DNA from: Siphonobacter sp. BAB-5405 | Lineage (GTDB): Bacteria > Bacteroidota > Bacteroidia > Cytophagales > Spirosomataceae | DNA length: 64,000 nt | Assembly: GCF_002872335.1 (NCBI RefSeq) | Contig: NZ_NJAG01000009.1 | Span: 1-64,000 of the forward strand | Direction of reading: 5' to 3' | Part shown: positions 1 to 8,469 of the stretch, one piece after another | How positions within the stretch are numbered: the stretch's first letter is position 1 | Layout: the number at the start of each line of letters is the position of its first letter | The notes under the pieces: generated by a model | Told to the model about the DNA's origin: nothing | Database searches by the model: none | Seen by the model: only the letters and a program-made list of their open reading frames with translations | Position numbers and translations under genes: made by a program

Positions 1-172
1 ATTGATCGTAGTAGCTACGCAGGATCATATGGTTAATCCGGCGGCGGCAAGCGAATTTTCAGGGTACCTAAAAGCTCCATTGGTTGAACTAACGAGCAAC
101 TGCGGTCACCTGGCAACTTCCTGCGAATCAGAGAAAGTGACGAGTTTTGTACGGGCGTTTTATGGGTTGTGA
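1..172 (+). CDS. alpha/beta-fold hydrolase, C-terminal end (partial)
   Basis: An open frame enters from the left edge (codons in phase with base 2) and stops with TGA at 170-172, leaving 56 visible residues. The fragment contains TQDHMVNP and NCGHLA, which look like the late Asp and His of an alpha/beta-hydrolase catalytic triad (the DHMVNP loop, then the GH strand end). Proteins with this ending are related to homoserine O-acetyltransferase-like hydrolases, but the nucleophile elbow lies outside the window, so the substrate cannot be named. It is followed directly by a repeat-rich non-coding stretch. The frame is seen; the family is inferred from the two motifs. Confidence 0.62.
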   Translation, partial: LIVVATQDHMVNPAAASEFSGYLKAPLVELTSNCGHLATSCESEKVTSFVRAFYGL

Positions 173-180
173 GGAATTGG

Positions 181-290
181 TTTCCGTTTTCCGTTTTCCG
201 TTTTCCGTTTTCCGTTTTCCGTTTTCCGTTTTCCGTTTTCCGTTTTCCGTTTTCCGTTTTCCGTTTTCCGTTTTCCGTTTTCCGTTTTCG
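181..290. repeat. heptamer tandem repeat (GTTTTCC)n
   Basis: About 14 perfect tandem copies of the 7-base unit GTTTTCC run from 186 to 283, with one-base variants at each end (GGTTTCC before, GTTTTCG after). Because 21 is a multiple of 7, the repeat stays open in some frames and creates a false ORF of FPFSVFR repeats. It lies 8 bases after the stop of the hydrolase fragment. Units of the same GTTTNNN form occur in two other intergenic arrays, at 17740-17807 and 24661-24786. Confidence 0.9.
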
Positions 291-390
291 TAGGATAAAT
301 CCAGCAAAGGTAGCGGGGCGTGTTGTCCGTAGTATGTACTACGGACGCAAAAGTTGGTAGGCTGTGCCTACCGGGCGGGACGCACCCATA

Positions 391-437
391 CCCCGCATTG
401 CATACGGGGCTATTGATAGGGAACCCCTTCGGGGTTA
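391..437. repeat. interspersed double-hairpin repeat, copy 1
   Basis: CCCCGCATTGCATACGGGG followed by CTATT can fold as a CCCG/CGGG hairpin. About 10 bases later comes a second small hairpin, AACCCCTTCGGGGTT. The same two-part arrangement occurs at 550-597, where the first 24 bases are identical, and a divergent form occurs near 17124-17165. The gap 173-732 contains no credible gene; it holds the heptamer array, these elements and a third hairpin at 509-535. Confidence 0.75.
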
Positions 438-508
438 GTGAGTCGGGATCCAGGCCTGAATGAATTAGGAAAGGTATGGCAATTTAACCCCGGAGGGTTT
501 TCATTTGA

Positions 509-535
509 CTAGCCATGGGTGCAACCCATGACTAG
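509..535. repeat. intergenic inverted repeat
   Basis: CTAGCCATGGGT at 509-520 is complementary, with one mismatch, to ACCCATGACTAG at 524-535 across a 3-base loop. Just before it, at 486-500, is a small AACCCCGGAGGGTT hairpin like the second half of the neighbouring interspersed repeat. There is no T-tract and no adjacent gene end, so it does not look like a terminator. It appears to be part of the same repeat-derived stretch. Confidence 0.55.
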
Positions 536-549
536 CTTCGCATTAGATT

Positions 550-597
550 CCCCGCATTGCATACGGGGCTATTCAGGTTGAACCCCTTCAGGGTTTG
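550..597. repeat. interspersed double-hairpin repeat, copy 2
   Basis: The first 24 bases repeat those at 391-414 exactly (CCCCGCATTGCATACGGGG plus CTATT). The following spacer differs (CAGGTTG in place of GATAGGG), and the second hairpin is AACCCCTTCAGGGTT, with one change from copy 1. Conserved hairpin arms with a variable spacer suggest a dispersed repeat family rather than a recent local duplication. Confidence 0.75.
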
Positions 598-732
598 TAA
601 TGAAGAAGCGGCCCTTTCGGATTTATAATCCATACCGCACAAAGGTACAATAGACGCGTCATTCGTAACATTCGCCACGGACGCAATAAATGGGCAAACT
701 CACGTGTAAGAACTGACAGAAATAGACCGTAC

Positions 733-1932
733 TTACAACGTCGCTACTTTTCCCGCAAACAAAATGACGTTGGAATTCTTTTCGCTGATGAAGAAAGCAA
801 ATGGACGATTGCAGACAAATGGAGCAGACGTAGAAGCAGAATTAGTTGGGAATAAGCCAATAGCAGTTACCGCCGCCGCTTCAGAGCCTTTTTCATCGGT
901 GTTGATGTACGCCTTTTGCTTGACAAAGCCTACGAATAAATCATTCTGAGGGCGAATCCTGGTCAGGTTTGCTTCCTGTCTGCTAAAAACTTTCGACATA
1001 CCCATTTGTGGGAGAATTGTATTCAGCTGATCTTCCGAGTCAAATTCGATTTCAAACCTGGGCAAAGCTACTTGGACACTTAGGGTTTGTAGTCTTTTTT
1101 GCAATTCATTCCAATGCGTCGTCGTATAGTTTTGAACCAGTGAATCAATCGATTGTCCTAAGTCAGGTAGCAGAATCGTCATGCGGTAATCACCTTTGCC
1201 GTAAGGTAGCTCGCAGGCGGCGTACCCTGGCATGGTTGCGTACTCAAAGTTATTCTCCTGACGCATCATTTTCACCAGCTTGGTGGTACCGTTAGCCTGA
1301 CTAAACGACTCATCCCGCGTATGGGAGGTTTTGAACTGACTTTTCCAGTCCCCTTTGAAATACACGGCATTCATCAAAAGCATGAAGAGGTCAGAATCTA
1401 CCGTATCCAGAATTTTATCAATTTTATTATTGGTTTTTTGCCGTGCCCAGTCATTGACGGGTCCAACTGTGGTAAGTGGTTTTACCTCCGCCTGAAAGTA
1501 TTGTTTGAGGGTTTCGGTGTAGGAAGCCTCGACGCTCTTATCCTGTCGGTACCAGACTGAATTGGCGAGATTAACGGTAACCCGGTTGTCTACTTTGGGT
1601 AAGCCCTCCATCAGGATTTTGTACAGGCTGTTATACCCTTCATCCGTCAGGCGTAATACCTTTTTAACTTCCTCATACGATTCCTTTTCCGCACCGTTCA
1701 ACAGCATACCCAGGGCAATGTGCAGACTCAGCGGAGAAACAAATACATTTTCAGAAGAATTAACCTGATTGATGCGGCGGAAGAAATCAAAGGCAAAATT
1801 CGTAGAATGCTCGACATAAGCCCGATTACCTAAGGCAAGCGGAATGCCTCCATCCTTGACCTCATCCCCGGATTTACAGCTCACGAAACCAAGAAGCAGA
1901 AAGAAAATCAATACAGAATTATAGCGTGTCAT
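733..1932 (-). CDS. serpin-family protease inhibitor, lipoprotein
   Basis: The 399-residue product has the usual size of a serpin. Its N-terminus carries a lipoprotein signal (LLLGFVSC), so it is probably anchored in the envelope. Family motifs include NAVYFKGDWKSQF in the core and RPFAFFI near the C-terminus (about 376-382). The reactive-loop hinge starting at E347 reads EKGSEAAAVTA; small residues from P14 to P8 are the hallmark of inhibitory serpins that trap proteases by loop insertion. Counting 17 residues from the hinge Glu puts P1 near T363, but the loop is about three residues longer than in alpha-1-antitrypsin, so P1 is uncertain. Start is ATG. The target protease is unknown. Confidence 0.93.
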   Translation of the reverse strand: MTRYNSVLIFFLLLGFVSCKSGDEVKDGGIPLALGNRAYVEHSTNFAFDFFRRINQVNSSENVFVSPLSLHIALGMLLNGAEKESYEEVKKVLRLTDEGYNSLYKILMEGLPKVDNRVTVNLANSVWYRQDKSVEASYTETLKQYFQAEVKPLTTVGPVNDWARQKTNNKIDKILDTVDSDLFMLLMNAVYFKGDWKSQFKTSHTRDESFSQANGTTKLVKMMRQENNFEYATMPGYAACELPYGKGDYRMTILLPDLGQSIDSLVQNYTTTHWNELQKRLQTLSVQVALPRFEIEFDSEDQLNTILPQMGMSKVFSRQEANLTRIRPQNDLFVGFVKQKAYINTDEKGSEAAAVTAIGLFPTNSASTSAPFVCNRPFAFFISEKNSNVILFAGKVATL

Positions 1933-2016
1933 AGCGAGAAAGGTTTAGTACGGCTATGACACAAGCTCTATACGTTAAGTTGGAATAGATTCAGGAAATC
2001 AAGGCATTAAAACAAA

Positions 2017-2050
2017 ACTTCCCGAAAGCGTTGTACTTTCGGGAAGCCAA
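2017..2050 (-). terminator. terminator after the GH2 gene
   Basis: CTTCCCGAAAG at 2019-2029 pairs perfectly with CTTTCGGGAAG at 2037-2047. Read on the minus strand, the hairpin is followed by TTTTGTTTT, as expected for intrinsic termination. It lies 22 bases beyond the GH2 stop and ahead of the serpin gene, so the serpin probably has its own promoter. Confidence 0.75.
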
Positions 2051-2071
2051 ATTTGAATCAATCTATAGCTA

Positions 2072-4693
2072 CTATTGGATCGAAATATACCGTTCCGTTA
2101 CATTCCAGCCTTCCAGTGAAACCAGCGGTTTGTTTTCCGAACCTGGCGTGTACTCCAGCGTTACCGTTTTCTGTTCACCGGGTAGTACCGAAATGTAATT
2201 GTCGCTGTAGAAGGTTGGCAAAATGCGTTGCTTCGTCTGCGACTGTACCAGCGAGAGTCGATTGAAGAAAGCCACCGGATTGCGGGCATCGTTACGCAAA
2301 GTTACTTCAATTTTGCCTTTGTCTACCTGTTTAGCCGTAGCCTGTACATCTGCGGTATTGAGTTGCTGCAAGCCCGAGTAGGTGCCTTTTTCATTCGGCA
2401 GCCAGTACAGGTTATCGCTGACGGTTTCCTTGTTCAGGTTCAACAGACGCAACGACAGGAATACGCCGTCTTCCTTCGCCGCTTTCGCCAGAGCTTTGGC
2501 CACGGACAGGTAGGGGCGGGCCGTACTGGGGCCGATTTCCGAGAATACCTGTGTGATGAGCGTTTCCTTGCCTTTCATATCGTACAGCTTCACCACCAGC
2601 ATCAAATCGCGGTGGGTCTGGAAGGTGTTATTCGCCAGCATGACCATACTATCCGCCGGGTTGTACATGACGTGCAGCGGCTCGCTTCCGTTGTGCACAC
2701 CGTACAGGCAGGCGTTGGGATCGAGGTAGTAATCGTACATCTGTCCGCGAAGAGACGTCCAGGGGTTTTGCGTTTTCCAGATGATCGTACCGGTATACCA
2801 TTCCCACATGTGCGAGGAAAATCCTTCCATCAAAGCCCGGTACTGGTCGTAGTTGACAAGCTGAGCTTTCCGGCCAAAATCGCGAGTGTCCTTCGCCTTA
2901 CCGTAGGGATCGATGTACTGATCGTAGCCAATGTATTTGTGATACTGCCAGACGGAATCCACTTGGGATTTGCCCTTGCTGTACTGCGGAGCTACGAGGT
3001 TTTCTTTGGGGATGAAACGTTCGAGCGACTGGATATCACCCACGCCCACGGAACCTACTTCGGAGTTGAACGGCCAGGTTTTATACGACCAGAATTGAGT
3101 AATGGGTTGAATACCGTAAGGACCATCGCCGTTGCCGCCGAGGGAATTGAATGACATATCATCGGAGTTCGAATAATCGATGAACCAACGCGTACCGTCC
3201 AGAGCGGGCAGGAGCGAATCGCGGAGCGGCAGCATGATGTCCGAAGGCAGCGTAATTTCGTTACCACCGCACCAGATCGCTAGCGAAGCGTGATTCCGGA
3301 TCATTTTAATCTGATCGGCAGCGGATTCCAGGAACAGCGAATGATCGTCGGGATACTTCCGGCGGGTCCACTGATCGTCCAGTTTAGCCGGATCGACCCA
3401 GCGACCGTTGCAATCGCCCGAACCCCAGAAATCCTGCATGACGAGCAAACCGTAGCGATCGCAGGCTTCGTAAAATTCCGGACGTTCGGTGATGGCCCCG
3501 CCCCAGATGCGAATCAGGTTGAGATGCATATCGCGGTGAAAACGAATTTCAGCGTCGTACCGCTCGGGCGAAAAGCGTAATAGGGCGTCGGAAATAATCC
3601 AGTTACCGCCCTTGATGAAGATTTTCTGACCGTTGACGGATACCTGTTTACTTCGGGTGGTGGCATTCCATTCCGTCTGAATTTCCCGAACGCCTACCTG
3701 AATTTTCTCTTCGTCCGAAACCTTGGTACCCGCTAGAAACTGAATGGTCACCGGGTATAAATGCTGCTTTCCGTAGCCGTAAGGCCACCAGAGCTTGGGA
3801 TTTTGAAGCGTGAAAGCGGGGAGATCAACTGTGAGGGAAGACTTTGCCGGAATACTTACTTTTTTCGAAACCTTGTTTCCCTCCAGCGTGTACTGCACCG
3901 TTCCTTCGATGCGGCTGGTGGTGGGGTTTTCCAGTTCGGTTGAAACCTTGATGGTCGCTGGTTTCTGCGGACCGTCGGGCATCCGAATATCGGGAACGAG
4001 CGTAACCACGTGCGGATTTTTCAGATGAACGGCTCCCGTTTTTTCAATCAGTACTTTATCCCAGATACCCGTGTTGCGGTCGCGAATGGGTTGAATCCAG
4101 TCCCAGCCCGCCACGTACTGGTGCGAAACGTTCTTGGCAATTGTCCCATCGCCCCCCTGACCGCCGTTGGGGTTACCCACCGGATCGGGAGGATAGACGA
4201 TCACCGCCAGCCGGTTCGGACTGCCTTTTTTCAGGTACGGGGTAATGTTAAACGTCTTTCGCAGGAACATTCCGGTATGGGGCTTATCGGTCAGCTTTTT
4301 ACCGTTCAGAAAAACGTCACAACTGTAATTGATCCCCCGAAACTGAAGCCATACCTGCTCGCTCGCCTGAGCTTCTTCTTTGAAATCCTTCACGAACCAG
4401 TAGGTATAATAGTCGCGACCCGTCTGGTAGATGTCCGGAATGTGCTGGTTGTTCATGCCGTAAAACGGATCCGGAATCTGCTTGTTATTCAGCATCGTCG
4501 TCAGGACCGTTCCGGGTACGGTGGCGGCTTGCCAGTCGGCCAGACTGTACGAAGGGTTGGACAGCTCAGTACCCTTTGCCGCTACGTTACCGATTGGAGC
4601 ACACTTCCAGCCCGCGTTGAGTTCGTAGAGCTGTTGAGCAAAACCCAGTGCCGAAGTCAGCAGGGCCGCCAGCGTAAGTAAGGTTCTTTTCAT
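2072..4693 (-). CDS. glycoside hydrolase family 2, exo-beta-glucosaminidase/beta-mannosidase type
   Basis: The 873-residue protein has a signal peptide (ending ALGFAQ). The order is an N-terminal sugar-binding domain (about 25-220, with RGINYSCDVFLNG), an immunoglobulin-like domain, a TIM barrel (about 350-650) and C-terminal beta domains. WDWIQPIRDRNTGIW is typical of the exo-beta-D-glucosaminidase and endo-beta-mannosidase branch of GH2. E479 in WCGGNE is the likely acid/base and E545 in FNSEVGS the likely nucleophile; their spacing resembles the CsxA-type enzyme. The GH92 mannosidase gene lies immediately upstream on the same strand, which fits breakdown of N-glycan-like or mannose/glucosamine-rich glycans in the periplasm or outside. 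Exact linkage specificity cannot be decided from sequence. Confidence 0.9.
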   Translation of the reverse strand: MKRTLLTLAALLTSALGFAQQLYELNAGWKCAPIGNVAAKGTELSNPSYSLADWQAATVPGTVLTTMLNNKQIPDPFYGMNNQHIPDIYQTGRDYYTYWFVKDFKEEAQASEQVWLQFRGINYSCDVFLNGKKLTDKPHTGMFLRKTFNITPYLKKGSPNRLAVIVYPPDPVGNPNGGQGGDGTIAKNVSHQYVAGWDWIQPIRDRNTGIWDKVLIEKTGAVHLKNPHVVTLVPDIRMPDGPQKPATIKVSTELENPTTSRIEGTVQYTLEGNKVSKKVSIPAKSSLTVDLPAFTLQNPKLWWPYGYGKQHLYPVTIQFLAGTKVSDEEKIQVGVREIQTEWNATTRSKQVSVNGQKIFIKGGNWIISDALLRFSPERYDAEIRFHRDMHLNLIRIWGGAITERPEFYEACDRYGLLVMQDFWGSGDCNGRWVDPAKLDDQWTRRKYPDDHSLFLESAADQIKMIRNHASLAIWCGGNEITLPSDIMLPLRDSLLPALDGTRWFIDYSNSDDMSFNSLGGNGDGPYGIQPITQFWSYKTWPFNSEVGSVGVGDIQSLERFIPKENLVAPQYSKGKSQVDSVWQYHKYIGYDQYIDPYGKAKDTRDFGRKAQLVNYDQYRALMEGFSSHMWEWYTGTIIWKTQNPWTSLRGQMYDYYLDPNACLYGVHNGSEPLHVMYNPADSMVMLANNTFQTHRDLMLVVKLYDMKGKETLITQVFSEIGPSTARPYLSVAKALAKAAKEDGVFLSLRLLNLNKETVSDNLYWLPNEKGTYSGLQQLNTADVQATAKQVDKGKIEVTLRNDARNPVAFFNRLSLVQSQTKQRILPTFYSDNYISVLPGEQKTVTLEYTPGSENKPLVSLEGWNVTERYISIQ

Positions 4694-4730
4694 ACTATTG
4701 AGGGAAGAAAGGATTGAGATATAAAAGAAT

Positions 4731-4771
4731 AACCTCCGGCAAAACCAGATTTAACGGTTTCGCCGGAGGTT
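4731..4771 (-). terminator. hairpin between GH92 and GH2 genes
   Basis: AACCTCCGGCAAAACC at 4731-4746 pairs with GGTTTCGCCGGAGGTT at 4756-4771 with one wobble-type mismatch. It lies between the GH92 stop and the GH2 start, both on the minus strand. It therefore probably terminates the GH92 transcript, fully or in part, so the two glycosidases need not be one operon. The T-tract on the minus strand is short, which lowers confidence. Confidence 0.6.
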
Positions 4772-4802
4772 ACGTAAGGCCCTCCGGGCGGGGAAAGGTT
4801 AC

Positions 4803-7094
4803 TTAGTCGTGAATCGAACGCGGACGATCGGCCGGAGCTACGCCGAAGCTCTGGCTGGGTTGCTTACCCATTTCGATTTCCATTTCACCGCCGTTCATCA
4901 GCTCTTTATGGAGTAGATAGGATTTCGTATACGGTTTACCGTTCAGTTTGATACTCTGAATGTATTTGTTCTCGGGACCGTTATTTACCGTTTTCAGGTG
5001 GAAGACTTTTCCGTTGCCGAGTTTCAGATCAACTTGATCAAATACCGGGCTGCCAAACACGTACGCTCCGTTGGCGGGATTGACGGGATAAAAGCCCATC
5101 GCCGACAGGATATACCAGGCTGACATCTGGCCTACGTCTTCGTTTCCGATGATTCCGTCGGGTTTGGTCGTGTACATGTGGTCGAGAATGTAACGTACTT
5201 TTTCCGCCGTTTTCCAGGGCTGACCCACGTAGGGGTACAGATACGTAATGTGATGGCTAGGTTCGTTTCCGTGGGCGTATTGACCAATCAAACCCGAAAT
5301 ATCGTTTGAAGCTTCGGCACCCATGTCGCCCTTCACGATGAAAAGTGAATCCAGCTTTTGCGTAAAGCCTTTTTCACCGCCTAATAATTCGATCAGGCCT
5401 TCCACATCCTGGGGTACCAGCCAGGTATATTGCCAGGCGTTTCCTTCGGCAAAGTCATCTTTTTCGTGACGCGAAACGAAGGGATTGAAGGGGGTCCGCC
5501 ATTCCGTATCCGATACGCGGCCCCGCATGAAACGCGTGCTGGCGTCGAAGTTGTTTTTATAATCCTTGGCCCGCTTGCTGAAGTATTCATAATCGGCCGT
5601 TTTACCCAGCTTCTTGGCTACCTGAGCCACCGCCCAGTCGTCGATGCTGTACTCCAGATTTTTGGCTACGCTTTCGGTTTGCGTATTGGCGGGAATGTAG
5701 CCTTTCGCTTTAATGTAATCCAGTCCGCGTTCGTCGAGCATCGCCGATTTTTTCATCGCTTCAAAAGCCAGATTGACGTCAAAACCCGTGTACCCTTTCA
5801 GGATGGCATCCGAAATAATGGGCAGTGCACTGTTGCCGGGCATCGTATTGGTTTCGTTGCCCACCAGGTGCCAGACGGGCAGTTTCCCTTGCTGCTGGTA
5901 AATGTGCAACATGGTATTCACAATGTCATTCACGCGTTGTCCCTGTGTGATCGTCAGCAGAGGGTTCGCAGCCCGATAGGTATCCCAGAGGGAAAACGTC
6001 GTCAGGTTCTTGAAGTTCGCGTTTTTGTATACCTTCTGATCGGCACCCCGGTAATCGCCGTTGTGATCGTTGAACGTAGACGGAGCAATCATGGTGTGGT
6101 ACAGAGCCGTATAGAAAACTTTCAACCGATCCTGATCCTTGGTTTGTACCTGAATTTTGCTCAATTCGGTATTCCAGGCCTCATCGGCATTCTTGGCTAC
6201 CTGATCGAAATTCCAGCCCGGTACTTCGGCCTGAATGTTGGCGAGGGCGTTGGCTTCGCTCACGGGCGAAATGCCCACTTTCACCAGTACCTGATCGCCT
6301 TGTTTTGTGGCAAAACTCAGTACGCCTTTGATCTGGGTTCCTTTCGCCGCGTTGCCTTGTAAGGGATTTTTACCCTGGTACAGAGCAAATTTTTCGATGG
6401 GTTTCGAGAAAACGATGGCAAAATACAGCCGCTGATCTTTGGCCCAGCCCGTTGAGAAACGGTAACCAATCAGCGTCGTAGCATCCTTTTGTTCCAGGTA
6501 CGTGTCCGTCGGACGGTCCCAGCCAATGCCTTCTTTCAGATCGATCAGAATATGGGAATCATCCGATTTTGGAAAAGTATAGCGGTGCATACCCACGCGT
6601 TCGGAGGCGGTCAGTTCCACCCCCACGTCGTAACGTTGCAGTTTTACGGCATAATAACCCGGACGAACTACTTCGTCGTCGTGGGAGAAACGGGACATAT
6701 AGCCACTTGGTGAAGCTCCGGCTACGCTACGTTCCACGCGAACGGGACCCGTCGTCGGAATCATCAGGACATCACCCAAATCGCCAATACCTGTACCACT
6801 CAGGTGCGTATGCGAAAAGCCCGCAATCAATGAATCCGATACGTGATAGCCCGAGCACCAGTCCCAGCCATCGCCCAGTTTGCCGGGATTCGCCTGTGTG
6901 GGACCAATCTGTACGGCTCCGAAAGGTACGTTCGCTCCTAAAAAGACGTGACCGTGAAAGCCCGTTCCAATGCGAGGATCAACGTACTGCGTCAGATGCC
7001 CCGGTTTCATTTTCGATGCGGAGGATTGTGGTTTACTGTGTTTGCCGCACGCCGCTGCCAACAGGCCTAATGCCAGAATACTTACTTTTTTCAT
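4803..7094 (-). CDS. GH92 family alpha-mannosidase, lipoprotein
   Basis: The 763-residue protein starts with a lipoprotein signal (LGLLAAACG). GH92 features are continuous: DPRIGTGFHGHVFLGANVPF and GWDWCSGYH in the N-terminal beta-sandwich, and in the (alpha/alpha)6 domain WHLVGNETNTMPG (E414 is a candidate acid), GNEPSHHITYLY and GNEDVGQMSAWYILSAMGFYP (E652/D653 region, candidate base). GH92 enzymes are calcium-dependent exo-acting alpha-mannosidases, mostly alpha-1,2, releasing mannose by inversion. It pairs with the GH2 gene downstream. No SusC/SusD pair is present in this window, so it is not a classical polysaccharide utilisation locus here. Confidence 0.95.
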   Translation of the reverse strand: MKKVSILALGLLAAACGKHSKPQSSASKMKPGHLTQYVDPRIGTGFHGHVFLGANVPFGAVQIGPTQANPGKLGDGWDWCSGYHVSDSLIAGFSHTHLSGTGIGDLGDVLMIPTTGPVRVERSVAGASPSGYMSRFSHDDEVVRPGYYAVKLQRYDVGVELTASERVGMHRYTFPKSDDSHILIDLKEGIGWDRPTDTYLEQKDATTLIGYRFSTGWAKDQRLYFAIVFSKPIEKFALYQGKNPLQGNAAKGTQIKGVLSFATKQGDQVLVKVGISPVSEANALANIQAEVPGWNFDQVAKNADEAWNTELSKIQVQTKDQDRLKVFYTALYHTMIAPSTFNDHNGDYRGADQKVYKNANFKNLTTFSLWDTYRAANPLLTITQGQRVNDIVNTMLHIYQQQGKLPVWHLVGNETNTMPGNSALPIISDAILKGYTGFDVNLAFEAMKKSAMLDERGLDYIKAKGYIPANTQTESVAKNLEYSIDDWAVAQVAKKLGKTADYEYFSKRAKDYKNNFDASTRFMRGRVSDTEWRTPFNPFVSRHEKDDFAEGNAWQYTWLVPQDVEGLIELLGGEKGFTQKLDSLFIVKGDMGAEASNDISGLIGQYAHGNEPSHHITYLYPYVGQPWKTAEKVRYILDHMYTTKPDGIIGNEDVGQMSAWYILSAMGFYPVNPANGAYVFGSPVFDQVDLKLGNGKVFHLKTVNNGPENKYIQSIKLNGKPYTKSYLLHKELMNGGEMEIEMGKQPSQSFGVAPADRPRSIHD

Positions 7095-7337
7095 ATATCA
7101 GGAACGGATGTACCGAGCAACGCCCGTCTTAATCCAAACGTAAAACTTTGCGTAACGAAGATAAAGCGACGGATTGAAGGCGATGTACTGAGAACCGAAG
7201 GATATTTTAAAATATTTTACAAATATGGGAATCGCCGGATGATATGAAAGAAAATTGCACAAAATCTGAGAAGCTATTTTAGAAAAAGCCAAAGGAGAGC
7301 AACGTGAAAAGGGGTTATTGGAGAGTGAAAGTCAGTG

Positions 7338-8300
7338 CTAACGAAAGCGATAGGCCGCAGAGAAACCGCCGTACTTTTCTACCTCATTTTGCATGGAACG
7401 GGCTTCTTTTTGTTTCAGGTCGAGTGTGGTCTGTAGTGTAAACCGGCGGGAGGCGTACGTTAAACCGATCTGATGCTGATAGATGCCCCGCGTAATTTCC
7501 CCGGCTCCGGGTCCCTTGCTTGACCGGAACAAACCTCCTTGTACGGTAGCGTTGTACACTTGATACTGATACCGGGGCTGAAAGAAAAGATACAATTCCG
7601 GAGAAGAAGAGCTGGGATTTCGGCTGATACGCGAATGAAACAGGGCTGACTCCGAGGCCGGACGAAACAAACCTATTTGCAGTAATAAACCCACCGACGC
7701 ACGCGTAAATGTAGTACCCAGCTGAGCCTGCCCCAGTGCGTACAGGTCCAGCCACTTTTTCGGGGCAGGGAACAGATTATACGCATATTGAGCGTTCAGA
7801 TTCAGACCCCATTCGTTGTTCAGCTGATTTCGCCAGCCTACGGGCGGAATGTAATCGAAGGTACGGTGAATGAATTTCTGAATGTTTTCCGCTCCTGAAC
7901 GCGGGCCAATCGTACCCAAAGCCAGGTCAAGCTGTAAAACGTGATTCCGGCGGTAAAAAAAGGTAAATCCTTTGCTGGCGTATAGATAACCCGTATACGG
8001 ACGATCAATCTGATTACGCTGGGCCAGAAAAACATTTTCTGGATTGAAAATCTGCTGTCCTAACTGGTAGGTAGAAATAACTTTCTGTAGTTGGGAGGTA
8101 GAGTCCCGCCGTTCATTCCAACGGCGGGGTACGTAGCGATAACTCACAAAAAAGCCGTTGGTATAATAGCCGTCGTGAAGGGTCCAGCGGTACGCGTCGT
8201 TTTCGGAAGTGATCTGAATTTCCTGGGAATAGGTTTGGGCCAAGGCCAGCCGGGATAATAGGAAAAGGCAAATCGTATACCGGAAGAAAGTAAAAGACAT
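7338..8300 (-). CDS. LpxR-family lipid A deacylase-like outer membrane protein
   Basis: The 320-residue protein has a signal peptide ending near LALAQ and a beta-rich body that fits a 12-stranded outer-membrane barrel. SENDAYRWTLHDGYYTNGF includes N34 and D35, and GAENIQKFIHRTFD includes H145 followed by GWRNQLNNE; these match the Asn-Asp and His positions used by LpxR, which removes the 3'-O-linked acyl chains of lipid A. The family assignment (formerly DUF2219) is firm. Whether this protein acts on the host's own lipid A is inference. The terminator of the metal-efflux operon lies just upstream, so it is probably transcribed alone. Confidence 0.83.
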   Translation of the reverse strand: MSFTFFRYTICLFLLSRLALAQTYSQEIQITSENDAYRWTLHDGYYTNGFFVSYRYVPRRWNERRDSTSQLQKVISTYQLGQQIFNPENVFLAQRNQIDRPYTGYLYASKGFTFFYRRNHVLQLDLALGTIGPRSGAENIQKFIHRTFDYIPPVGWRNQLNNEWGLNLNAQYAYNLFPAPKKWLDLYALGQAQLGTTFTRASVGLLLQIGLFRPASESALFHSRISRNPSSSSPELYLFFQPRYQYQVYNATVQGGLFRSSKGPGAGEITRGIYQHQIGLTYASRRFTLQTTLDLKQKEARSMQNEVEKYGGFSAAYRFR

Positions 8301-8350
8301 AAGCTTACTCGTAAATGCATGGGATTGAAGGATCTAGAAGTAAACATAAA

Positions 8351-8381
8351 AAAAGGTCTGATGTTTTACGTCAGACCTTTT
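8351..8381 (-). terminator. terminator of the metal-efflux operon
   Basis: AAAAGGTCTGA at 8351-8361 pairs perfectly with TCAGACCTTTT at 8371-8381. The A-rich stretch on its left side becomes a T-tract on the minus strand. It lies about 90 bases beyond the stop of the RND pump gene and before the LpxR-like gene. Confidence 0.75.
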
Positions 8382-8469
8382 GAGAAATGAGGGAATGGTA
8401 GCGATGGGACTGATACGATCGAATTGTTATCGCATTTACAAAACCCATCCATCGTCAGCAATCCTGCTG

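Noticed and set aside
181-290. Possible CRISPR array
   Set aside because: The repeat unit is 7 bases with no spacers, and no cas gene is present.
169-360. ORF of 63 residues with FPFSVFR repeats
   Set aside because: It is the direct reading of the GTTTTCC heptamer repeat and has no coding character outside it.
173-732. tRNA or small RNA gene among the hairpins
   Set aside because: The hairpins do not form a cloverleaf and lack T-loop or anticodon patterns; they repeat as dispersed elements.
2228-3154. 308-residue plus-strand ORF inside the GH2 gene
   Set aside because: Antisense shadow of a strongly supported GH2 protein; composition shows no domain or signal.
5430-6362. 310-residue plus-strand ORF inside the GH92 gene
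   Set aside because: Antisense shadow of the GH92 coding frame, which carries all family motifs.
7098-7292. 64-residue minus-strand ORF upstream of the GH92 gene
   Set aside because: No signal peptide or motif, lies in the promoter region of GH92 and has AT-rich non-coding character.
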